Origin: Dokdonella_A sp040002595
Lineage (GTDB): Bacteria > Pseudomonadota > Gammaproteobacteria > Xanthomonadales > Rhodanobacteraceae
Assembly: GCA_040002595.1 (NCBI GenBank)
Contig: JBDUED010000021.1
Coordinates: forward strand, 1 to 21,739
Length of the DNA stretch: 21,739 nucleotides
Reading direction: 5' to 3'
Part shown: positions 1 to 8,325 of the stretch, one piece after another
How positions within the stretch are numbered: position 1 is the first letter of the stretch
Layout: every line of letters starts with the position of its first letter
Position numbers and translations under genes: made by a program
Notes under the pieces: model-generated
The model's database searches: none
What the model saw: the letters and a program-made list of their open reading frames with translations, nothing else
What the model was told of the DNA's origin: nothing

Positions 1-1
1 A

Positions 2-367
2 CCCGGCATGCTTATCGGCTTCCACGCCACCGTGACCTACAGCGGCGACCAGCCTATCGCGGGCGCGCATCTCGTGTTGAACCTGCCTTGGCAGTCCGGC
101 GTCGGCGGGCTCACCTGCACAACGCAGTCGGCAAGCGCGTGTTTGCTCGACAGCCGCAGCGGTAACGTACGAGCGACGTTCGACGCGTTGCCGGGCGGTT
201 CAATCACTGTCAGTGGACAAGTGGCCGTGCTCGATGTCAACGCGCCGGTGCTGTATGCGTTCGCGTACGGTCCGGGCGGGCTCAGCGAACAGGATACGGA
301 CAACAATTTCGCGCGTGCAACCGTCACCCAAAGCCTGTTCTTCGACGGCTTTGACGGCGGCAACTGA
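2..367 (+). CDS. C-terminal fragment of a secreted DUF11-like surface protein
   Basis: The reading frame is open from the left edge of the window, so only the last 121 codons are visible and the true start lies outside. The fragment reads as a beta-rich extracellular domain. It has alternating hydrophobic and small residues, two cysteines that could pair (in TCTT and ACLL), and a closing stretch with SEQDTDNNFARATVT. That stretch resembles the 'D-x-N-x-N-N-x-A' end of DUF11/conserved-repeat domains found in bacterial surface proteins. The protein ends in FFDGFDGGN, a short aromatic-DGF tail also seen at the end of the beta-helix protein at 17983-20505. No catalytic residues are seen. A role outside the cell or at the surface is inferred from the domain style only. 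It converges on the arginase gene with a 39-bp gap. Confidence 0.7.
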   Translation, partial: PGMLIGFHATVTYSGDQPIAGAHLVLNLPWQSGVGGLTCTTQSASACLLDSRSGNVRATFDALPGGSITVSGQVAVLDVNAPVLYAFAYGPGGLSEQDTDNNFARATVTQSLFFDGFDGGN

Positions 368-406
368 TCGCAATTCTGCGCGGCGCAGCGTTCATTGCAA
401 GCGCGC

Positions 407-1327
407 TCAATCGCGCATCAAGGTCGATTTTCCGAACAGGCTTTCAACCAGATCCACCACGAGCTTGGCAGTCTGGTTGCGCACGTCGAGCGCGGGATTG
501 AGTTCCATGATGTCGAGCGAGCCCAGGCGTCCGCTGTCGGCAATCATCTCCATGCACAGCTGCGCTTCGCGATAGGTCGGGCCGCCGAGGATGGTGGTGC
601 CGACGCCGGGGGCAATCGCGGGGTCGAGAAAATCGACATCGAAGCTGACGTGCAAATGAGTGTTGGCGCCGAGGTTGAGCAGCGCTTCTTCCATCACGCG
701 CTTCATGCCGACCTCGTCAATGTAGCGCATGTCGAAGATTTCCAGGCCGACATCGTGGACGAGTTTCTTTTCGCCGGCGTCGACTGAACGGATGCCGATC
801 TGGCGAATGCAATCAGGTTTTATTGCCGGCGCGCTACCGCCCAATTCGGTCAGCGGATGGGGGCCGAATCCGCACAGGCAGGCGACCGGCATACCGTGGA
901 TATTGCCCGACGGCGTGATCTGGCTGGTGTTGAAATCGGCGTGCGCGTCGAGCCACAACACGGTGAGGCGCTTGCCGCGATCGCGGCAGTGGCGGGCGAC
1001 TGCGTTGATCGAACCAATCGCAAGGCAATGATCGCCGCCGAGCAGGATCGGCAAGCGATTGGCGGCTAGTTCCGTACCCACGGCGTGCATCACCGCACGA
1101 GTCCACGTAACGACATCCGCCAGATGCCGATAGCCATCGACAGGCCCTTGCCACGGATTGAACGGGCCGGTCAGATTGCCGCGATCGATGACGTCCAAAC
1201 CGCGCGCGATCAGCGCTTCGCCAAGGCCGGCCACGCGCAGCGCCTCGGGGCCCATGGATGCGCCGCGGTCGCCGGCGCCAATGTCGGTGGGCGCACCAAT
1301 AAGGGAAATCGGAAGGGATGGTTGCAT
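407..1327 (-). CDS. rocF: Arginase (arginase/agmatinase/formiminoglutamase family)
   Basis: Predicted to hydrolyse L-arginine to ornithine and urea in the cytoplasm with a binuclear manganese centre. From the chosen start the protein is 306 aa, close to the usual ~300 aa of bacterial arginases. Ligand motifs are intact: GGDH (His100), DAHADFN (Asp127, His129, Asp131) and SFDVDFLDP (Asp230, Asp232). GNIHG (His144) matches the arginase proton-shuttle His, and MELNPALD near the C-terminus carries the conserved Glu. The N-terminus (ISLIGAPTDIGAGDRG) aligns with the family start, so I prefer the ATG at 1327, preceded by a GAGA-type ribosome site. An upstream in-frame ATG at 1378 would add 17 residues with no family counterpart. 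Agmatinase is the main alternative, but ASMGPEALR and the C-terminal MELNP pattern favour arginase. No ornithine or urea genes are adjacent, so it looks like a stand-alone catabolic gene. Confidence 0.93.
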   Translation of the reverse strand: MQPSLPISLIGAPTDIGAGDRGASMGPEALRVAGLGEALIARGLDVIDRGNLTGPFNPWQGPVDGYRHLADVVTWTRAVMHAVGTELAANRLPILLGGDHCLAIGSINAVARHCRDRGKRLTVLWLDAHADFNTSQITPSGNIHGMPVACLCGFGPHPLTELGGSAPAIKPDCIRQIGIRSVDAGEKKLVHDVGLEIFDMRYIDEVGMKRVMEEALLNLGANTHLHVSFDVDFLDPAIAPGVGTTILGGPTYREAQLCMEMIADSGRLGSLDIMELNPALDVRNQTAKLVVDLVESLFGKSTLMRD

Positions 1328-1622
1328 GGTCTCGTTGGCAACTGGCGACCTTGCCGCGTGGACGCGGCTAACCGCCATTGCACTCTGGCTGAAAAGAGAC
1401 GGCTAGTTTCGGCGAAATCAGGGCCGGCGTCACGGACCGCGACATGACGGCTCCCGATTCACGCATTTCGATCCCGCGCCCAGTTCGGTTTTTTCAGGCG
1501 AGGAGCGCAACGTCCTGCGAACGTAATCCACTGGCAGCGCGTTTCCGCAGCATGCAGCGTACGTGGTTCCATGCGAAGGTACGCGTGCGGCTTATTTCAT
1601 CCCCTGATCCAGGAGTACCCCA
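1328..1622. other. Divergent intergenic region between arginase and the DUF937 gene
   Basis: About 295 bp between two divergent genes must hold both promoters. I find no clear sigma-70 pair, no ArgR-like palindrome and no terminator. The only firm signal is the ribosome-binding site of the DUF937 gene at the right end. Confidence 0.4.
1611..1615 (+). promoter_or_regulatory. Ribosome-binding site that fixes a GTG start
   Basis: AGGAG lies 7 nt before the GTG at 1623. There is no competing ATG nearby in frame, so this site decides the non-ATG start of the DUF937 gene. Confidence 0.8.
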
Positions 1623-2210
1623 GTGAGCGATTTGACCCAGCAGATTCTCAATCATCTCGACCCGGCCAGCATCCAAGCGATCGCGACCAGGCTGGGCGTC
1701 GATCCCGTGCAGGCGCAGGCGGCGATTCAGCAAGCAGTGCCCTTGGTCGTCGGCGGTCTTGCCAAAAATGCCTCGACCGATGCGGGTGCGAACGCGCTTC
1801 ACAACGCGGTCGCCGATCATGCCGGTCTCGATCTCGGCGCGGTGATTGGCAGCGTTCTCGGAGGCGGCGGAGGCGGCGGATCGATACTCGGTCACATCTT
1901 TGGCACGCAGCAAGGACAAGCCGCGCAAAACCTCGGTCAGGCCAGCGGCCTTGGCACGCAAATCGCCGGACAATTGATGGCGATGCTGGCGCCGATCGTC
2001 ATGAGCGTGCTGGCCAATCGCACCCAAAGCCAAGGGTTGGGCGCAGGCGGTCTGGGCGGCATGCTCGGGCAGGAACTCCAAAATCTTGGCCAGAGTGGCC
2101 ACGGCGGACTGCTCACCTCGGTGCTCGATCAGGATGGCGACGGCAAATTGGGACTCGGCGATTTGCTCAAGGTCGGTTCGTCGTTTTTTGGTTCACGCGG
2201 GCGAGCGTGA
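1623..2210 (+). CDS. DUF937 (YidB-like) protein with C-terminal EF-hand-like loop
   Basis: A 195-aa protein of the DUF937 family, whose molecular function is not established. Residues 1-60 are helical, with the family-typical pattern of a short domain (RLGVDPVQAQAAIQQAVPLVVGGLAKNA). A glycine-only run lies near residues 80-87, followed by a hydrophobic helix around LMAMLAPIVMSVLA and a Gly/Leu-rich stretch. The C-terminus has the loop DQDGDGKLGLGD (Asp169, Asp171, Asp173, Asp180). This matches the D-x-D-x-D-G spacing of an EF-hand or dockerin calcium loop. No signal peptide is visible, so it is probably cytoplasmic. The start is GTG, with AGGAG 7 nt upstream. It is monocistronic: arginase is divergent and the TonB receptor is convergent. 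The family call is secure; calcium binding is inferred from the motif. Confidence 0.88.
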   Translation: MSDLTQQILNHLDPASIQAIATRLGVDPVQAQAAIQQAVPLVVGGLAKNASTDAGANALHNAVADHAGLDLGAVIGSVLGGGGGGGSILGHIFGTQQGQAAQNLGQASGLGTQIAGQLMAMLAPIVMSVLANRTQSQGLGAGGLGGMLGQELQNLGQSGHGGLLTSVLDQDGDGKLGLGDLLKVGSSFFGSRGRA

Positions 2211-2396
2211 CGAAGTGGACTCGGAAAATGCGCCGGCGGGAACGCCGGACTGCACACGCAGGAGCGAGTGCGAACAGCAACGCGGCCCCCCAGGACGAGC
2301 CCCAGGATGTCGCGAGTTACGCGCGGTGCTTTAACCGCGTCGCATCGGACAAAAGAGCATCGCGGCTGCCGCCGCTCCCACCGATCAAGGCAATGC
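2211..2396. other. Convergent intergenic region with a hairpin and one REP-like element
   Basis: This lies between the ends of the DUF937 gene and the TonB receptor gene. It contains a 6-bp hairpin at 2322-2339 (CGCGGT/ACCGCG, loop of 6) with no T-tract, and the REP-like element at 2351-2378. No gene is supported here. Confidence 0.5.
2351..2378 (-). repeat. REP-like palindromic element, possibly the terminator of the receptor gene
   Basis: Read on the minus strand this is a GGAGCGGCGGCAGCC core followed by GCGATGCTCTTTT. GCGGC pairs with GCCGC around a GGCA loop, and outer GAGC/GCTC can also pair before a run of four T. It begins 18 nt after the receptor stop codon, in the receptor's transcription direction. 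25 nt (2354-2378) are identical to 8408-8432. Similar GTGGGAGCG-type repeats are familiar in Xanthomonadales and Pseudomonas intergenic DNA. Terminator function is inferred. Confidence 0.65.
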
Positions 2397-4541
2397 TCAG
2401 CGCGACCATTGCCACTGCAGGCCGAGCATCAGTGTGCGGTCCAGCGCGGGCTCGAAATAGCGGCCGTTGGCATCGTTGACGATGACCGACCCTGCGTATT
2501 TTCGATTGAACAGATTGTCGATGCGGGCGAAGGTGCGCAGTTGCCCGGAAACAAGTGTTACGGCGTAGCCGACATCGGCGCCAGCCACAAAATACGCCGC
2601 TGCCGCATCCGTGCCGAGGTCGTTGACCGACACGGCGGCGACATAATCGCCTTGCAGCGAGGCGCTCCAGCCGCGCTCGTGGCCCCAGCGCAACGCCGCA
2701 TGCAAATCGTTTTTCGGCACCCCCGGAATGCGCGTCCCCGCCGCGATGAGTGTATTCGGTGTGGTACACGGCACGCCTGCGCAGGTCAGGAATGGCGAAC
2801 GAAATTTCGCATCGAGATACGTATAGGCCAGTTGCAGTTTCCACGCGTCACTCAAGCGCACCGACAGCGAGGCTTCGACGCCCTGGCGGCGCGCTTTGCC
2901 AATGTTGTGATACGTGCTGCGACCGCCGCTGTTGCTGGCGACCGCCAGCTCATTGCGCGTGTCGGCGCGGAACAGGGCGATGTTCGCCTCGATCGCTGGT
3001 GCGGGGCGCAGCTTGATGCCGAGTTCGCCGTTGCGGCTGCGCGCCGGCATCAGATCGAACGCAAGACCCGCGCCGCCGTCGCTGCGGTAGCCAAGCTCAT
3101 TGAAGGTCGGCGTCTCGAATCCGTTGCCGTATGACGCGTACACATGCGCCCAGTCCGCTGCAGACCAGAGCAGGCCGGCGACCGGCGTGGTGGCGCTGTA
3201 GTCGACACGACCGCTGTCGTCCGGATTCTTCGCGCTGATGTAATGGTCGCGCGCATTGAATTTCACGTCGCTGTGGCGCACGCCCGCCGTCACTGACCAC
3301 GCTGGCGCGATATGCCAGGTCGCCTGCGCGTATTGATCGAAATTGGAAACCGTATCGTCTTCGTTGCGACGCAGTGCGCCGCGCACACCGAGCGTATCGC
3401 CGATGAAGTTTTCGTAGCCACGGCGCGCCTGGGCCTGGCGATCCCACGCAAGTCCGGCGGCAATCTCGAAGGCGCGTCCGGCCAGATCGCCGCTCCAGGT
3501 CCAACGCGCGTCGCTGCCGCCATAGTCGCTGCCAAGGTCAACCACGCCGCCGGCATGCCGCGGATTGGCTTGCGCCGAAACCGGCACCGAAAGAAATTGC
3601 GTCACCTCGCGATGGCCGACATAAGCAAGCACGCGCACGCTGTGGCCGGAACCGAGAGTGTCCTCGAAGATCACCCCGCCCTGCGTCTGCTGCACGCTCT
3701 TGCGCGTGTTGAACGCGAGCGCAGACGCGGCGACCTGGGTCGGATCGGCGTCGAACTGCGCATGGGTCAGACCCAGCGGATCCTGCGCGTGCGGCAGCGA
3801 CAACGTGCTTGCGAGCACAGTCAGGGTGCCGCCATCGCCAATCTTCCAGCCCAATTTCGCATTGCCCGATTCGCGCCTTGCCGCGCTGTGGGCGCGGTAA
3901 CCATCGGTCTGAAAATGCGTCACGTCGAGGTTGTAATCAAAATCGCCGGACGTGCCGCGCGCGTTCACGCTTGCACGCAAGGTGCCGTAACGTGCGCCGA
4001 CGGCATCGACATCGACCTGCGGCGGATCGCTGCCATCGGCGGTGAAAATCTGGATCACGCCACCCGACGAGTTTCCATACAGGGCGGAAAACGGTCCGCG
4101 CAACACCTCGATGCGCTCGGCCGAATCAAGGTTGAAATGCGATACCTGGCCCTGGCCGTCCGGCATCGTCGCCGGAATGCCATCGGTGTACAGACGCACG
4201 CCGCGCACGCCGAAGGTGGAACGCGCGCCAAAGCCGCGGATCGAGATCTGTTCGTCCTGCGCGTAATTTTGCCGATCGCGCGCGAGCAGACCTGGAATCG
4301 TCGCCAGATAGTCGGACGGATTCACACCGAGCGTGTCGGGTGAGTCGTCAATGTCCACCACGTCGATCGAGGCAGGCACATCGAACGCGGGTTGCCCGAC
4401 ACGTGGCGAGGTCACCACGATCGTCGGCAGATTTGTGCGGTCGTCGAGTGGGTCGGCTGCTGACACGCATGTCGTGACGGCCATTGAAACAAATGCAAGT
4501 CGGCATGCGCACCAGCGCATTTTGAAATAGGTTCCACGCAT
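2397..4541 (-). CDS. TonB-dependent outer-membrane receptor, substrate unknown
   Basis: A 714-aa outer-membrane active transporter, probably for an iron chelate or other scarce ligand, powered by TonB-ExbB-ExbD. The N-terminus is a signal peptide (hydrophobic LAFVSMAV, cleavage near VSA/AD). A likely TonB box follows (PTIVVTS), then the plug domain at roughly residues 45-160 with ISIRGFGAR, YTDGIPATMPDGQG and RIEVLRGPFSALYGNSSGG. The rest is a 22-strand-type barrel with YASYGNGFETPTFNELGYR and a terminal strand ending WQWSR, where the aromatic is three from the end rather than last. I chose the ATG at 4541 because it precedes the signal peptide; an in-frame ATG at 4520 also works. Reading further upstream would run over the divergent fasciclin gene and is not real. 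No Fur box, FecI/FecR pair or siderophore genes are beside it, so the ligand cannot be named. Confidence 0.92.
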   Translation of the reverse strand: MRGTYFKMRWCACRLAFVSMAVTTCVSAADPLDDRTNLPTIVVTSPRVGQPAFDVPASIDVVDIDDSPDTLGVNPSDYLATIPGLLARDRQNYAQDEQISIRGFGARSTFGVRGVRLYTDGIPATMPDGQGQVSHFNLDSAERIEVLRGPFSALYGNSSGGVIQIFTADGSDPPQVDVDAVGARYGTLRASVNARGTSGDFDYNLDVTHFQTDGYRAHSAARRESGNAKLGWKIGDGGTLTVLASTLSLPHAQDPLGLTHAQFDADPTQVAASALAFNTRKSVQQTQGGVIFEDTLGSGHSVRVLAYVGHREVTQFLSVPVSAQANPRHAGGVVDLGSDYGGSDARWTWSGDLAGRAFEIAAGLAWDRQAQARRGYENFIGDTLGVRGALRRNEDDTVSNFDQYAQATWHIAPAWSVTAGVRHSDVKFNARDHYISAKNPDDSGRVDYSATTPVAGLLWSAADWAHVYASYGNGFETPTFNELGYRSDGGAGLAFDLMPARSRNGELGIKLRPAPAIEANIALFRADTRNELAVASNSGGRSTYHNIGKARRQGVEASLSVRLSDAWKLQLAYTYLDAKFRSPFLTCAGVPCTTPNTLIAAGTRIPGVPKNDLHAALRWGHERGWSASLQGDYVAAVSVNDLGTDAAAAYFVAGADVGYAVTLVSGQLRTFARIDNLFNRKYAGSVIVNDANGRYFEPALDRTLMLGLQWQWSR

Positions 4542-4818
4542 GACGATCCGTTGAGCAACATCGAGCTGCCCATCGTAAGCCACACGAGCCACCTTGTAGG
4601 TGTCGCGCACTAGAGTTTGCGTTCCACGGATTTCTGTCTCACGCGGCACGGCGGGGAATAAGTTTTTCTCAAATTGAATGGTGTGGGGGCGGAATCCCAA
4701 AGTGGCTGCTCGCTGAACGGGCGAGCTGCCAGCAAACACGCTGTGCATCCGCCGGCGCCGCTGGGGCGTATTTGCAGACACTTCCAGTGACGGAAGCCCA
4801 TTCCCCAGGAGATCCACC
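4542..4818. promoter_or_regulatory. Divergent promoter region between TonB receptor and fasciclin gene
   Basis: This 277-bp spacer must carry both promoters. It has AT-richer stretches, GGAATAAG near 4653 and GGAATCCC near 4690, that loosely resemble ECF-type -35 elements. I see no matching -10 at proper spacing. No Fur-type palindrome was found. Confidence 0.35.
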
Positions 4819-5400
4819 ATGAAATCCCTTTCCCTGCGTTGCCTGTCCGCCGCGCTCGTGCTCGGCGTTGCTTCCCTCGCTGCTGTGCCGGTGGCGTTTG
4901 CCGCGCCGATGGGCATGCAAAAAACCGTGATGGTCGGCGGTGCCGCCATGTATCCATCGAAGAACATCATCGAGAACGCGATCCACTCGAAGGATCACAC
5001 CACCCTGGTCGCTGCGGTCAAGGCGGCCGGTCTCGTCGACACGCTGTCCGGCCCCGGTCCATTCACCGTGTTCGCACCCACCAATGAAGCGTTCGCCGCC
5101 CTTCCGGCCGGCACGGTCGACACCCTGCTGAAGCCGGAGAACAAAGACACGTTGACCAAGGTGCTGACCTATCACGTGGTAGCCGGACGCCTCACCGCTG
5201 AGGATCTCGCCGAAGCCGTCGAGCACGGCGGCGGGAAAGCCAGCCTGAAGACGGTCGAGGGCGATTCGCTCACGGTCAGCAAGGACGGCTCGCGCTGGGC
5301 GATCACCGATGACAAGGGCAATACCGCCCACGTCACAATCGGCAATGTGATGCAGTCGAACGGCGTGATCCATGTGATCGACAAGGTGCTGATGCCGTAA
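4819..5400 (+). CDS. Secreted fasciclin (FAS1) domain protein
   Basis: A 193-aa exported protein. Residues 1-28 are a signal peptide (MKSLSLR, then a hydrophobic stretch, cleavage at AFA/AP). There is no lipobox, so the mature form is periplasmic or secreted. A single FAS1 domain covers about residues 48-193. It shows the H1 motif FTVFAPTNEAFAALP (residues 82-96), YHVVAG (118-123) and the closing GVIHVIDKVLMP. FAS1 domains mediate adhesion or protein-protein contact, but the role of single-domain bacterial members is poorly defined. Start: ATG with AGGAG at 4807-4811, 7 nt upstream. A strong hairpin terminator follows 7 nt after the stop, so the gene is monocistronic. It lies divergent from the TonB receptor and upstream of the NO reductase, with no evident functional link to either. 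Confidence 0.93.
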   Translation: MKSLSLRCLSAALVLGVASLAAVPVAFAAPMGMQKTVMVGGAAMYPSKNIIENAIHSKDHTTLVAAVKAAGLVDTLSGPGPFTVFAPTNEAFAALPAGTVDTLLKPENKDTLTKVLTYHVVAGRLTAEDLAEAVEHGGGKASLKTVEGDSLTVSKDGSRWAITDDKGNTAHVTIGNVMQSNGVIHVIDKVLMP

Positions 5401-5407
5401 CACCCAG

Positions 5408-5437
5408 GCGGGATCGCCACGTGGCGATCCCGCTTTT
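5408..5437 (+). terminator. Rho-independent terminator after the fasciclin gene
   Basis: A perfect inverted repeat (GCGGGATCGCCA pairing with TGGCGATCCCGC, 12-13 bp, tight loop) is followed directly by TTTT. It begins 7 nt after the stop codon and separates the fasciclin gene from the NO reductase gene. Confidence 0.9.
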
Positions 5438-5473
5438 CGCTGCGGCGAGGACTAAGCGCGTCTTCCGCAGGTC

Positions 5474-5479
5474 TATACT
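5474..5479 (+). promoter_or_regulatory. Possible -10 box for the NO reductase gene
   Basis: TATACT stands out in GC-rich DNA 29 nt before the start codon. No good -35 lies 16-18 nt upstream, so an activator may be needed. I see no NsrR, NorR or FNR/DNR-type site in 5438-5508. Confidence 0.35.
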
Positions 5480-5508
5480 CATCGGGTTACGCCTGATGAG
5501 GAACCTGG

Positions 5509-7818
5509 ATGAGCGTTGCCGCGCAGCCGTTGACCGACGAGGACCCGGAACTTTCACCGTGGTGGTTGCGCACGATCTTCATCGTGATGGTGGTCGGATT
5601 CGCCGGCCTGATCACGATAACGTCCCTGGCCTATCGCAATGCTCCGCCGATCCCGCAACAGGTGCTGGATGCGCAAGGTGCGGTGCTTTTCAGTGGCGAG
5701 GACATCAGCGAAGGCCAGACCGTGTTCCTGAAATACGGCCTGATGGCGAATGGCAGTATCTGGGGACATGGCGCGTATCTGGGTCCGGACTATTCGGCCG
5801 CGGCGCTGCACCGCATCGGCGTGGACACAGCTGCCGCAATTGCCCAACAACAATTCCAGCAATCGCTGGACAGCCTCACGCCCAGCCAACAGGCGGCAGT
5901 GCTGGCCGAGACGGCGGTCGATCTGAAGACCAATCGCTACGATCCGGCGACACACACCCTGCAACTCACCGCGCCGGAAACGATCGCTTTCAGACAGCAG
6001 CTCGCATTGTGGACGGACTACTTCCACGATCCCGCGCGCAATGGCGGCCTCGCGCCTGACCTCATCACCGACCCGACCGAGCTGCACCAGTTCACCGCGT
6101 TCGTGACCTGGGCTGCGTGGGCTTCGGTCGCCAATCGTCCCGGCGATCACTATTCGTACACCAACAACTTTCCCTATGATCCAACCGTCGGCAACGTGCC
6201 GACACCGAGCGCATTGATATGGAGCGCGCTCAGCCTGCTGGTGTTGCTCGCCGGTATCGCCGTGGTCCTGCTTGCGTTTGGAAAGTTCGATTATCTGGGC
6301 TGGATCAGCCGCGGCCATCACATCCATCCGCACCTGTTGCCCGGTGAATCGAGTGCGGGCCAACGCGCGCTGGTAAAATTCTTTGTCGTAGTCGCCTTGC
6401 TGTTCCTGGCGCAAACGCTGGTCGGCGGCGCCACCGCGCATTACCGCGCGGACCCCGGCAGCTTCTACGGTTTCCAGCTCGAAAAAATCTTTCCGAGCAA
6501 CCTGATGCGCACCTGGCATCTGCAGACGGCGATCTTCTGGATCGCGACCTCGTATGTTGCCGCTGCGCTGTTCCTAGGCCGCTCGTTGCGCGCCGACGAA
6601 CCACGTTGGCTTGCCGGCTGGGTGCACGTGCTGTTTGGCGCATTCGCCGTGGTGATCGGCGGCAGTCTGCTCGGCGAATGGCTCGGTATTTCGCAACTGC
6701 TAGGCCAATGGTGGTTCTGGCTCGGCAACCAGGGTTGGGAATACCTCGAACTCGGTCGCATCTGGCAATATCTGCTGGTGATCGGCCTGCTGGTCTGGTT
6801 TGCGATCCTGTGGACTCTTGCGCGACCGCGCGCGGTCGCGAATACCGCGGCGCGTCCCCTCGCGCGCATGTTTCTGTTTGCCGCGCTGGCAATCCCGGTG
6901 TTCTACATCCCGGCACTGTTCTTCGGCGCGAAGACCAACTACACCGTGGTCGACACCTGGCGCTTCTGGATCATCCATTTGTGGGTCGAAGGCTTCTTCG
7001 AGTTTTTCGCCACCACCGTGGTCGCGCTGACCTTTTACCAACTCGGCATCACCCGCCGCAATGTCGCGCTGCGCGTGATTTATCTTGATGCGATCCTGTA
7101 TTTCCTCGGCGGCCTGATCGGCACCGGCCATCACTGGTACTTCACCGGCCACAGCAATATCAACATGGCGCTGTCAGCCATGTTCTCGGTGCTCGAAGTG
7201 GTACCGCTGACCCTGCTCACCCTCGACGCCTGGGACTTCGTGCGCACCACGCGCGGCGACTGCGACGTCTGCGGCAAGTCGATCGCCGTTCCGCACAAGT
7301 GGACATTTTACTTCTTGATGGCGGTCGGCTTCTGGAACTTCCTCGGCGCCGGCATGTTCGGCTTCTTCATCAACCTGCCGATCATCAGCTACTACGAAGT
7401 GGGCACGCAGATGACGCCGACCCACGGCCACGCCGCATTGATGGGCGTGTTCGGCATGCTCGCGATCGCGCTGATGGTGTTCGTGCTGCGCCAGACCAGC
7501 AGCGACGAGCGCTGGCCCGGCATCGAGAAATACATCAAGGTCGCATTCTGGGGAACCAATCTCGGTTTGTTGATGATGGTTGGATTCAGTCTGTTCCCGA
7601 GCGGTGTATTGCAGATCTGGGACGTGGTGCAGAACGGCTACTGGCACGCGCGCAGCCTCGACTACATCGGCAGCCCGCGCTCGCTGGTGATCGAATGGAT
7701 GCGCCTGCCCGGCGATCTGGTGTTCATCATCTTCGGTGCAGTGCCGCTGCTGATTGCGGCGGTGAAGGGCTACGTGGGTGTGCGTGAAACGGCAAAGCGG
7801 GTGGTTGCAACCGGCTGA
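5509..7818 (+). CDS. norB: Quinol-dependent nitric oxide reductase, single subunit (qNOR)
   Basis: Reduces 2 NO to N2O in the inner membrane using quinol. It is a 769-aa member of the heme-copper oxidase superfamily. The N-terminal ~220 residues between the first membrane helix (about 20-42) and the second form the periplasmic extension that distinguishes qNOR from the NorB subunit of cNOR. The catalytic core is intact: WHLQ (His337, heme b), IIHLWVEGFFE (His490 and Glu494, FeB), GTGHHWYF (His541 and His542, FeB) and THGHAALMG (His639 heme b3, His641 heme b). About 14 membrane helices are expected. Start: ATG with GAGGA 6 nt upstream. No norC, norD or norQ is adjacent, as expected for qNOR. 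No other denitrification gene is in the window, so it may serve NO detoxification rather than full denitrification. Some workers call this form norZ. Confidence 0.96.
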   Translation: MSVAAQPLTDEDPELSPWWLRTIFIVMVVGFAGLITITSLAYRNAPPIPQQVLDAQGAVLFSGEDISEGQTVFLKYGLMANGSIWGHGAYLGPDYSAAALHRIGVDTAAAIAQQQFQQSLDSLTPSQQAAVLAETAVDLKTNRYDPATHTLQLTAPETIAFRQQLALWTDYFHDPARNGGLAPDLITDPTELHQFTAFVTWAAWASVANRPGDHYSYTNNFPYDPTVGNVPTPSALIWSALSLLVLLAGIAVVLLAFGKFDYLGWISRGHHIHPHLLPGESSAGQRALVKFFVVVALLFLAQTLVGGATAHYRADPGSFYGFQLEKIFPSNLMRTWHLQTAIFWIATSYVAAALFLGRSLRADEPRWLAGWVHVLFGAFAVVIGGSLLGEWLGISQLLGQWWFWLGNQGWEYLELGRIWQYLLVIGLLVWFAILWTLARPRAVANTAARPLARMFLFAALAIPVFYIPALFFGAKTNYTVVDTWRFWIIHLWVEGFFEFFATTVVALTFYQLGITRRNVALRVIYLDAILYFLGGLIGTGHHWYFTGHSNINMALSAMFSVLEVVPLTLLTLDAWDFVRTTRGDCDVCGKSIAVPHKWTFYFLMAVGFWNFLGAGMFGFFINLPIISYYEVGTQMTPTHGHAALMGVFGMLAIALMVFVLRQTSSDERWPGIEKYIKVAFWGTNLGLLMMVGFSLFPSGVLQIWDVVQNGYWHARSLDYIGSPRSLVIEWMRLPGDLVFIIFGAVPLLIAAVKGYVGVRETAKRVVATG

Positions 7819-7875
7819 GCCAGCTTCATCGCATTTGCGGCGCGCTCAAGGTCACCCCTGCAACCTTGGCGGACG

Positions 7876-8325
7876 TCACCGGCGCTGCTCGACAAACTCC
7901 AGCGCCGCCGAATTCATGCAGTAACGGTTGCCGGTGGGTGCCGGGCCGTCGGGAAACACGTGGCCAAGGTGGCTGTCGCAGCGCGCGCAGCGGATTTCGG
8001 TGCGCGCCATGCCGTGGCTGACGTCGTGGATCTCGCGGATATGCGCAGGATCGAACGGCTCGTAAAAGCTTGGCCAGCCGGTACCCGATTCGAACTTTGC
8101 GTTCGAGTGGTACAGCGGCAAGCCGCACAGACGGCACGCATACACACCATCACCCTTGTGGTCGAGCAGGCCGCCGCAAAACGGATGCTCGGTGCCGCTG
8201 TTGAGCAGGACGCGACGTTCTTCCGGGCTGAGGCGCGCGGCGAGATGCTCGCGATCCGCGGCAGAAAGTGGCGTCAGGTCGTAGCCGCTACGTGAAACTG
8301 TGGTGTCGGAATTGGCTGAGTTCAT
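7876..8325 (-). CDS. msrB: Peptide-methionine (R)-S-oxide reductase MsrB
   Basis: A 149-aa enzyme that reduces methionine-R-sulfoxide in proteins. No export signal is visible, so it is probably cytoplasmic. Structural zinc is held by two CxxC pairs, Cys64/Cys67 (CRLC) and Cys113/Cys116 (CARC). The catalytic Cys136 is in RYCMN. The usual GTGWPSF motif is present (82-88 region) with Thr where two-cysteine MsrBs carry a resolving Cys. An extra Cys50 in PFCGG may take that role. The ATG at 8325 has AGGA about 8 nt upstream and starts just before the family N-terminus. A longer in-frame reading to 8400 would run into the REP-like DNA and is not favoured. It lies downstream of msrA on the same strand, with a 142-bp gap holding two REP-like elements. 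Confidence 0.95.
   Translation of the reverse strand: MNSANSDTTVSRSGYDLTPLSAADREHLAARLSPEERRVLLNSGTEHPFCGGLLDHKGDGVYACRLCGLPLYHSNAKFESGTGWPSFYEPFDPAHIREIHDVSHGMARTEIRCARCDSHLGHVFPDGPAPTGNRYCMNSAALEFVEQRR

Noticed and set aside
395..787. Open frame antisense to arginase
   Set aside because: Covers conserved arginase C-terminal coding sequence and has no own signals.
1571..2479. 302-codon Arg/Ser-rich frame over the DUF937 gene
   Set aside because: Low-complexity shadow of a real gene in another frame and it runs into the receptor gene end.
3312..4343. 343-codon open frame antisense to the TonB receptor
   Set aside because: Its composition is that of a GC-rich shadow frame; the opposite strand has clear plug and barrel motifs.
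4542..4818. Fur box before the TonB receptor
   Set aside because: No GATAAT-type repeat or comparable palindrome is present.
4542..4970. In-frame upstream extension of the TonB receptor
   Set aside because: It overlaps the divergent fasciclin gene, has no export signal and bypasses the clear signal peptide that begins at 4541/4520.
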